DNA of 64,000 bases, from contig NZ_FORP01000006.1 in assembly GCF_900114035.1 (NCBI RefSeq), forward strand, positions 62,001-126,000, written 5' to 3'. Numbering within the stretch: position 1 is the first letter of the stretch; each line of letters starts with the position of its first letter. The DNA comes from Amycolatopsis sacchari (GTDB taxonomy: Bacteria > Actinomycetota > Actinomycetes > Mycobacteriales > Pseudonocardiaceae). Shown here piece after piece: positions 58,646 to 64,000 of the stretch. Under the pieces are notes generated by a model. The model saw only the letters and a program-made list of their open reading frames with translations, was not told where the DNA came from and ran no database searches. The translations under genes were made by a program, and so were the position numbers.

Positions 58646-59056
58646 ATGACGCAGCCGGCTCCGTCCAACGCGCCGGTCGACACGCTGACCTCGGTCCCGC
58701 CACCGGCCCCCATCCAGGTGGGCAAGAACGGCACCCCGGGCGGATACCAGTTCGACCCGGACGAGGTGCAGGGCGTGATCCAGAAGTGGCAGAAGCTCTA
58801 CGACGAGCTCCAGGACGACATCGCGAAGGCGAGGACCGTGGCGAACGTGCGCCCGCCCGGCCAGGAGTTCGCCAGCAGTGACTTCGTCCAGCGTGGCGCG
58901 GGCCCCTCGGGGGACACATTGCTGCAGCAGCACGAGCGGATGCGGGATTACGTGCAGAACTACATCACCGCGCTGCAGAAGGCGAGCGGGCAGATCACGC
59001 AGTCGGAAGATGACGCACAGCAGGCAGCCGCGAAGCAGGGACAGGGAATCGTATGA
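58646..59056 (+). CDS. ESX/WXG100-like helical protein
   Basis: This 136-residue protein has a Pro-rich N-terminus and then two helices (VQGVIQKWQKLYDELQDDIAKARTVANV and TLLQQHERMRDYVQNYITALQKASGQITQSEDDA), a helical hairpin of ESX-substrate type with a W in the first helix but no strict WXG turn. It has no signal peptide, as expected for type VII substrates. Its stop overlaps the next start (ATGA), and it heads a four-gene module with a DUF3558 lipoprotein, a PPE-like protein and EspG. Confidence 0.72.
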   Translation: MTQPAPSNAPVDTLTSVPPPAPIQVGKNGTPGGYQFDPDEVQGVIQKWQKLYDELQDDIAKARTVANVRPPGQEFASSDFVQRGAGPSGDTLLQQHERMRDYVQNYITALQKASGQITQSEDDAQQAAAKQGQGIV

Positions 59057-59667
59057 GCAAGACCCGGGCGTTCCAGCTCGGCGCGGCCGCTCTGGCGGCT
59101 GCCGGTGTGCTGTCGGCCTGCTCCGGCGGGAGCGGTGGTGGGGGTTCGATCCCACCGCTGAGCTCCACGCCCGGCTCGACTGCCGCGAGCAGCTCCGCCG
59201 AGCAGCTCGCCCCCGCGGTCGCCAACCCGCTGCCGACAGACGCGTTGGTCAGTGACCCGTGCAGCGCGCTCTCGGCCGAGCAGGTCCAGAACATCGGGCT
59301 TTCCGGTCCCGGCACCAGTGAGCAGAGCGACGCGGGGCCGATGTGCAAGTGGAAGTCGGCCACCTCCCAGTTCAACGCCGTGTTCATCTCGCCGATCACG
59401 GCGAACAAGAACGGGCTCAACGACATCTACGCGAACAAGCCGAAAGACAAGTACTTCGAGCCGACCACGGTGAGCGGCTACCCCGCGGTGTACGCGGACA
59501 TCCTTGACAGCCGCGCCAACGGTGACTGCTCGCTGTGGGTCGGCGTGACCGACCAACTCGCGGTATCGGTGTCCACCCAAATCGGCAGTGGACAGAACAA
59601 GTCCAACCCCTGTCCGGTCGTCGAGCGGGTGGCCACCGCGATGATCCAGCACCTGCAGGGCTCATAG
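59053..59667 (+). CDS. DUF3558 lipoprotein
   Basis: This 204-residue protein has a lipobox signal, LSAC with Cys at residue ~23. The mature part is Ser-rich and then a DUF3558 domain (DPCSALSAEQVQNIGLSGPG, GPMCKWKSA, NGDCSLWVGVTDQLAVSVS, NPCPVVERVATAMIQHL). It is predicted to be anchored outside the cytoplasmic membrane by lipid. The conserved cysteines are probably disulfide-paired. It lies inside the ESX-like module with a 4-base overlap upstream. Confidence 0.92.
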   Translation: MSKTRAFQLGAAALAAAGVLSACSGGSGGGGSIPPLSSTPGSTAASSSAEQLAPAVANPLPTDALVSDPCSALSAEQVQNIGLSGPGTSEQSDAGPMCKWKSATSQFNAVFISPITANKNGLNDIYANKPKDKYFEPTTVSGYPAVYADILDSRANGDCSLWVGVTDQLAVSVSTQIGSGQNKSNPCPVVERVATAMIQHLQGS

Positions 59668-59681
59668 GAGGGGATGAGCAG

Positions 59682-61058
59682 ATGGGGAACGGCGCGCTGA
59701 TCGGGCAGACCGTGGGCACCGCGATCATGCCCGGGACCGGCACCATCATCGGCACGGTGGCCGGCGGGTTGTACGACCTCTTCTCCGGCCCGGAGGCCCA
59801 GCAGCGGCAGGCCAGCGTCGGCGGGCGGACCATCGACGCGCGGCAGATCTGGGAGCAGATCCACCCCGGCAGCGCCGACTCCCTGCACCAGGGGGCCGGC
59901 GCGGCGGGCCAGCTGCAGTCGGTGCACGACCAGCGTGCCCAGCTCATCGACGAGATCAACAAGGCGATGGACGCCGCCTGGCAGGGGGACGCTTCGCAGC
60001 AGGTGCAGGCCGGGGCGCACCCGCTCGGCATCTGGCTGCGTGACTCCGCCAGCAACCTCACCAAGAGCCAGGGCTACCTCACCTCCCAGGCCGACGCCTT
60101 CGACGCCGCCCAGCGCAAGGTCCAGGAAATCGCCGCCACCCCGCCGCACGCGGGGTTCGTCGACCACATCAACCCGTGGAGCGACAAGGACGACGAGATC
60201 CGCAAGTACAACGAGCAGGGCCAGACCAACGTCGAGGCCTTCAACGCCTACTACCAGGCGAGCGCGCAGAACGCGGCGGGCATGCCGCAGTTCAGCGCCT
60301 GGCAGGGAAACACCTTCTCCGACGGCAACGGCAAGGGCGACACGGGCGACACCAACGGCAACGGCCACATCGGCAACACGCCCAGCACTGGCAACGTCGG
60401 GGGCTACCAGCCGTCCAACGTCGGCAGCATCCCCGGTGGCGGTGTCGGCAGCATCCCCGGCGGGTCGACCGGGAACCTCCCCGGCACGTCCGGCTCGCAT
60501 TTCGGCACCGGCACGGGCACCGGCAGCGGGACTGGTCACGACCCCGGCTACCAGCCGAACGTGCCCGGCTCCACCTACCCCGGCTACCAGTCCCCGAAGT
60601 GGGACGACAGCACCTCCGCCGCGGGGTACCGGCCCAGCACCTCCGGCACGGACTTCAGCAGCGACTTCGGTCCGACCGGCTCGGGTTACGGGCTCGGCGG
60701 CACCGGCGGCGGTTCCGGTTCCGGTGGTGGGTTCGGCCCCGGTGGCGTCGGCTCGATCGGTGCCGCCGGTTTCGGGCCCGCCGGTTCGGGTTCGCTCGGC
60801 GCGGGCTCCAGCACCGGCGCCGGGGCGGGCAGTGGTGCCGCCGGCGGCGCCGCGGGTGCCGGGCGCGGTCTGGCCGGCGCGGGTGGCGCGGGCGCCGCGG
60901 GCCGGGCCGGGACCTCCGGCATGGCCGGTATGGGGCACGGCGGCCGCGGCAAGGGTTCCGAGGACGAGGAGCACCAGACGAAGTACCTGGTCAGCGAGGA
61001 CCCCAACGAGTTGTTCGGCACCGACGAGCTGACCGCCCCGCCGGTGATCGGCGAGTGA
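59682..61058 (+). CDS. PPE-like, glycine-rich ESX-associated protein
   Basis: This 458-residue protein has a helical N-terminal ~190 residues (ARQIWEQIHPGSADSLHQGAGAAGQLQSVHDQRAQLIDEINKAMDAAWQGDASQQVQ) resembling the PPE/WXG helical bundle. It is followed by a Gly/Ser/Pro-rich low-complexity region of about 200 residues and a conserved acidic C-terminal end (HQTKYLVSEDPNELFGTDELTAPPVIGE). EspG encoded one base later is the usual chaperone for such proteins. ATG 59682 follows TAGGAGGGG. Confidence 0.8.
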   Translation: MGNGALIGQTVGTAIMPGTGTIIGTVAGGLYDLFSGPEAQQRQASVGGRTIDARQIWEQIHPGSADSLHQGAGAAGQLQSVHDQRAQLIDEINKAMDAAWQGDASQQVQAGAHPLGIWLRDSASNLTKSQGYLTSQADAFDAAQRKVQEIAATPPHAGFVDHINPWSDKDDEIRKYNEQGQTNVEAFNAYYQASAQNAAGMPQFSAWQGNTFSDGNGKGDTGDTNGNGHIGNTPSTGNVGGYQPSNVGSIPGGGVGSIPGGSTGNLPGTSGSHFGTGTGTGSGTGHDPGYQPNVPGSTYPGYQSPKWDDSTSAAGYRPSTSGTDFSSDFGPTGSGYGLGGTGGGSGSGGGFGPGGVGSIGAAGFGPAGSGSLGAGSSTGAGAGSGAAGGAAGAGRGLAGAGGAGAAGRAGTSGMAGMGHGGRGKGSEDEEHQTKYLVSEDPNELFGTDELTAPPVIGE

Positions 61059-61059
61059 C

Positions 61060-61842
61060 GTGCTGACCACCCCGATCAAGCTCGCCACCCCGATCCTGCT
61101 GAACCTGATCCGCCGTCGCGGTGGCGAGCCGCACCCGACGCTGTCCAGCATGCCCGTCTGGTTCGACGAGAGCGCCCAGCGCGGCGTCGACCAGGAGGTC
61201 AACTCCCTGCTCACGCAGCACGGGCTGATGGGGCCGCGCGGTATGGACCGCGGCCTGCTCAACGCGGTCGAGTCGATCTCGCGCCCGGACGTCGAGTACT
61301 ACGGCTGGTTCGAGGGACAGTTCCCCGGCACCCCGGGCAATTTCACGGTGTACGCGGGCAGCGGCAGCGGAGGCGCGTTCGTGCTCGTCCGCGTGCTCAC
61401 CGACGACACGGTGATCCTCGCGCCCGAGCGGCCCGAGGAACTGCTCGACGGGTTCGTCAACCAGATCCCCGCGGCACGACCCGCGCCCGGGCAGCCCCTC
61501 GTCACGACGAAGGCCGAGTTCGAGTCCGGGCGGGACGCGCTCCCCGAGGGCGAGTACACCGTCATGCGCTCGGGGCGTGACGCCGCACCGGCGCCCGCGA
61601 AGGAGATGAAGCGGATCATGGAGGCGCCGCGCACCGGTGCGGGCAGCCTCTACGTCGCCGCCCGCACGCGCAGCGGCACCCGCCGCCGATGTGAACGGCC
61701 GCTGAACTTCGTGGACACCGCCGAAGGGCGCTGGCTGATGGAGGAGCGGCCCGGGCGCGGCGAATCGCTCGTCGTCTTCACCCCCGGTGCCCCCCAGGTG
61801 CTCGCCGAGCGGTTACGGAACGCACTGAGCGCGCTCGGCTGA
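61060..61842 (+). CDS. EspG-family ESX secretion chaperone
   Basis: This 260-residue protein matches EspG: it has a fold with a central beta-sheet and segments such as YYGWFEGQFPGTPGNFTVYAGSGSGGAFVLVRVLTDDTVILAP, then FESGRDALPEG and a C-terminal RPLNFVDTAEGRWLME. EspG proteins bind PE-PPE-type substrates in the cytosol. GTG 61060 is one base after the preceding stop. No EccC or other ESX machinery is encoded in the window. Confidence 0.85.
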   Translation: MLTTPIKLATPILLNLIRRRGGEPHPTLSSMPVWFDESAQRGVDQEVNSLLTQHGLMGPRGMDRGLLNAVESISRPDVEYYGWFEGQFPGTPGNFTVYAGSGSGGAFVLVRVLTDDTVILAPERPEELLDGFVNQIPAARPAPGQPLVTTKAEFESGRDALPEGEYTVMRSGRDAAPAPAKEMKRIMEAPRTGAGSLYVAARTRSGTRRRCERPLNFVDTAEGRWLMEERPGRGESLVVFTPGAPQVLAERLRNALSALG

Positions 61843-62297
61843 ACGCGGCCGGTATCACCCGATCAGCCCAGGCGCCTGCCTGTCTACCGTCCGTAGCAAT
61901 CATCCACAGGCCGACCTGCCCCGTCGTGCACAACCGTCAGCGCGACACGCCGAAGAACCCTGTCGTCGCGACACGCCGACGAGTTTTCCGCAGAGTTGTC
62001 CACAGCTTGCCCACAGGGTCTGACCAGCGCTTTTCCCGGGTCACCTCACGGCTGTCCCCAAGTTGTACACAGTCGCGGGGCCACCTGTGATTCGTTCGGC
62101 CTGCTCTTCCACAAGCTGTCCACAAGGTGTCCCCAAGCGATCAACAGGCAGGTTTGCCTTGCTCCTTCCGAGCGATCTAGCGTGCCCGGGAAGCAGTAGC
62201 GCGCAGTGCGCGACACGCCCGCCCCCAGAGGTGGGCGCCGAGCCGGTGAGACGGCATAATCGAACTGGTGTTCGCTTGACGAGGAGGTGTCCGCGCG
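61843..62297. other. Non-coding region upstream of dnaB with DnaA-box-like repeats
   Basis: This 455-bp gap has no plausible ORF. It contains ten or more 9-mers close to TTGTCCACA, the actinobacterial DnaA box: TCATCCACA 61900, TCGTGCACA 61924, TTGTCCACA 61996, TTGCCCACA 62007, CTGTCCCCA 62052, TTGTACACA 62063, TCTTCCACA 62105, CTGTCCACA 62116, GTGTCCCCA 62127 and CGATCAACA 62138. Members of each cluster are exactly 11 bases apart. CGCGACACGCC occurs three times (61941, 61967, 62209). The dnaB promoter probably includes CATAAT at 62255-62260. Confidence 0.8.
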
Positions 62298-63701
62298 GTG
62301 GCGCTGACGGACGACCGCGGTCCCGCCTACGCATCCGATCCCGGTCCGGAGGACCCGGGGCCGCGACGCGGTGAGTTCGACCGGCAGCCGCCACAGGACG
62401 TGGCGGCGGAGCAGTCGGTGCTCGGCGGCATGCTGCTGTCGAAGGACGCGATCGCCGACGTGGTCGAGGCCCTCGGCCCGAGCGACTTCTACCTGCCGAA
62501 GCACCAGGCGGTCTACGACTGCATCCTCGACCTGTACGGCCGCGGCGAGCCGGCGGACCCGATCACCGTCTCCGCCGAGCTGGAGCGCCGCGGCGAGCTG
62601 GCGCGCGTCGGCGGCGCCCCGTACCTGCACACGCTGATCGCGACGGTGCCGACCGCCGCGAACGCCGGGTACTACGCCGAGATCGTCGCCGAGAAGGCGA
62701 TCCTGCGGCGGCTCGTCGAGGCCGGCACGAGGATCGTGCAGTACGGCTACGGCGCCGCGAACGAGGGCGGCGAGATCAACGAGGTCGTCGACCGCGCGCA
62801 GGCGGCGATCTACGAGGTCACCGAGCGGCGCACCAGCGAGGACTACATCGCGCTGGAAGAGCTGCTGCAGCCCACGATGGACGAGATCGACGCGATCGCG
62901 TCCCGCGGTGGCACCGCGCAGGGGGTGCCGACGGGGTTCGCCGACCTCGACGAGGTCACCAACGGGCTGCACGCCGGTCAGATGATCATCGTCGCGGCCC
63001 GTCCCGGTGTCGGCAAGTCGACACTGGGGCTGGACTTCGCCCGGTCCTGCTCCATCAAGCACGGCATGACCAGCGTCATCTTCTCGCTGGAAATGAGCCG
63101 GATCGAAATCGTCATGCGCATGCTCTCGGCCGAGGCGCGCATCCGCCTCGCCGACATGCGTGGTGGCCGCATGTCCGACGACGACTGGACGCGGCTGGCG
63201 CGGCGGATGAGCGAGATCAGCGAAGCACCGCTGTTCATCGACGACTCGCCGAACATGACGATGATGGAGATCCGGGCGAAGGCGCGGCGGCTCAAGCAGC
63301 GCAACGACCTCAAGCTCGTCGTGGTCGACTACATGCAGCTGATGACGTCCGGTAAGCGCGTCGAATCGCGGCAGCAGGAGGTTTCGGAGTTCTCGCGGCA
63401 GCTGAAGCTGCTGGCGAAGGAGCTCGAAGTCCCGGTGGTCGCGATCAGCCAGCTGAACCGTGGTCCCGAGCAGCGCACCGACAAGCGGCCGATGCTGTCG
63501 GACCTGCGTGAGTCCGGTTCGCTGGAGCAGGACGCCGACATGGTCATCCTGATCAACCGCCCCGACGCGTGGGAGCGGGACGACCCGCGTGCCGGCGAGG
63601 CGGACCTGATCCTGGCGAAGCACCGTGCCGGCCCGACGAGCACGATCGTCGTCGCGCACCAGCTGCACTACAGCCGTTTCGCGGACCTCGCCCAGACCTG
63701 A
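62298..63701 (+). CDS. dnaB: Replicative DNA helicase
   Basis: This 467-residue helicase has an N-terminal domain (DVAAEQSVLGGMLLSKDAI, LPKHQAVYDCILDLY) and a RecA-like motor: Walker A ARPGVGKST, LEMSRIEI, Walker B LVVVDYMQLM, SQLNRGPEQR and KHRAGPT with the arginine finger. It unwinds DNA at the replication fork. The sequence is intein-free, unlike M. tuberculosis dnaB. GTG 62298 follows GAGGAGGTG. Confidence 0.97.
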   Translation: MALTDDRGPAYASDPGPEDPGPRRGEFDRQPPQDVAAEQSVLGGMLLSKDAIADVVEALGPSDFYLPKHQAVYDCILDLYGRGEPADPITVSAELERRGELARVGGAPYLHTLIATVPTAANAGYYAEIVAEKAILRRLVEAGTRIVQYGYGAANEGGEINEVVDRAQAAIYEVTERRTSEDYIALEELLQPTMDEIDAIASRGGTAQGVPTGFADLDEVTNGLHAGQMIIVAARPGVGKSTLGLDFARSCSIKHGMTSVIFSLEMSRIEIVMRMLSAEARIRLADMRGGRMSDDDWTRLARRMSEISEAPLFIDDSPNMTMMEIRAKARRLKQRNDLKLVVVDYMQLMTSGKRVESRQQEVSEFSRQLKLLAKELEVPVVAISQLNRGPEQRTDKRPMLSDLRESGSLEQDADMVILINRPDAWERDDPRAGEADLILAKHRAGPTSTIVVAHQLHYSRFADLAQT

Positions 63702-63708
63702 GCCGGGT

Positions 63709-63996
63709 TCAGCGCTCGTCGAGGACGCCGAGCAGAGCCGAGGCGACGCGGGCGACCGACTGGTCGTTGTCGTGGGCCAGCTGCGCCAGGAGTTCCCGCG
63801 CGGCGGCCTTCGGCAGCTCGAGCAGTGCCTGGGTCACGCGGATGCGCGCGGCGGAATCCGCGGTTTCGGCGAGCGCGCCGGTCAGCGCGGTGATGATCCG
63901 GTCCGCCACAGCCGGGTCCGACGCGAGCGTGCCCAGCACCTCGGCCGCTTCGACGTCGTTCGCACCCTCGATGATCATTTCGACGAGCGTCGGCAC
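63709..63996 (-). CDS. HEAT-like helical repeat protein, possibly truncated by the window edge
   Basis: At least 95 residues of helical repeats are readable: VLGTLASDPAVADRIITALTGALAE, AARIRVTQALLELPKAAARELLAQL, SVARVASALLGVLDER, a HEAT/armadillo-like pattern. It is convergent with dnaB, with 7 bases between the stops. A GTG at 63996 could be the start, but the gene may run beyond the window edge. Confidence 0.5.
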   Translation of the reverse strand: MPTLVEMIIEGANDVEAAEVLGTLASDPAVADRIITALTGALAETADSAARIRVTQALLELPKAAARELLAQLAHDNDQSVARVASALLGVLDER

Positions 63997-64000
63997 GGCC

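Noticed and set aside
59935..61032. Thr/Arg/Pro-rich ORF inside the PPE-like gene
   Set aside because: It is a frame-shifted reading of the Gly/Ser-rich low-complexity region and has no start signal.
61900..62146. oriC
   Set aside because: The DnaA-box-like array is suggestive, but oriC in actinobacteria lies between dnaA and dnaN, which are not in this window, and no AT-rich unwinding element is present.
62298..63701. Intein in dnaB
   Set aside because: M. tuberculosis dnaB has an intein, but this reading frame runs through 467 residues with the normal Walker A, Walker B and RAGPT motifs uninterrupted.
1..64000. tRNA, rRNA, CRISPR array, insertion sequence or prophage
   Set aside because: No cloverleaf-like sequence, regular spacer repeats, transposase or phage structural motifs were seen on reading both strands by eye. 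A search with dedicated tools would be needed to exclude small non-coding RNAs.

Overview
The window is high-GC actinobacterial DNA. The gene content points to the family Pseudonocardiaceae (Amycolatopsis-like): F420-dependent and MaoC/FabG lipid genes, ESX-type substrates with EspG, DUF3558 lipoprotein, DUF5318, DUF3311/MctP, an ino1-PadR pair and a mycobacterial-style rpsF-ssb-rpsR-rplI...dnaB cluster. Two blocks match Mycobacterium tuberculosis gene neighbourhoods recalled from memory: htdX-fabG4-fadA2, pckA and trmB (around Rv0208-Rv0243), and ino1-PadR-DUF5318-ponA1-GT87-rpsF-ssb-rpsR-rplI-dnaB (Rv0046c-Rv0058). Both are origin-proximal in mycobacteria, so the window is probably near oriC, although oriC itself (dnaA-dnaN) is not here.

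Layout. 0-8 kb: a VanW-domain envelope protein, a GroES-like protein, a YhgE/Pip-like membrane protein with a divergent TetR, a thioredoxin-NHL protein, a small YiaA-type membrane protein, a broken alpha/beta hydrolase, FxsA and an SCP2-type protein. 8-12.2 kb: a fatty-acid module (TetR, MaoC dehydratase, high-molecular-weight FabG, divergent thiolase) with a perfect 20-bp operator. 12.2-20 kb: DoxX, an AAA ATPase between CTAG-rich repeats, a 49-residue Arg-rich protein with its own promoter and terminator, a MarR-GNAT fusion, an AhpD-like enzyme coupled to a monocarboxylate permease, and a secreted peptidase. 20-28 kb: an HTH protein, an F420 oxidoreductase, GTP-dependent PEP carboxykinase with a structured leader, a DUF6802-type protein, and an overlapping operon of two dynamin-like GTPases with a GrpE-like protein between them.

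28-39 kb holds two NarL-type two-component systems, each next to an ABC transporter, with TrmB and two unknown proteins between them. 39-46.7 kb is metabolic and regulatory: SAH/MTA deaminase, a PPOX-fold enzyme, an SDR, a PhoX-like phosphatase, an MFS pump with MarR, a HAD phosphatase and a TetR. 46.7-64 kb is the conserved block: ino1, PadR, DUF5318, PonA, GT87, endonuclease IV, three tandem secreted proteins sharing a C-terminal membrane tail, rpsF-ssb-rpsR-rplI, an orphan ESX substrate/EspG module, a 455-bp non-coding region with phased DnaA-box-like 9-mers, dnaB, and a partial HEAT-like ORF at the right edge.

Many start codons were chosen because a TANNNT -10 hexamer lies exactly 6-7 bp upstream, the signature of leaderless transcription. 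No tRNA, rRNA, CRISPR array, insertion sequence or prophage was seen. Most long overlapping ORFs are GC-bias shadows and are not listed. The best leads for something undescribed are the C-tail family (54220-56841), the phased 9-mer array before dnaB, the AAA-ATPase cassette with its flanking repeats, and the dynamin/GrpE-like operon.
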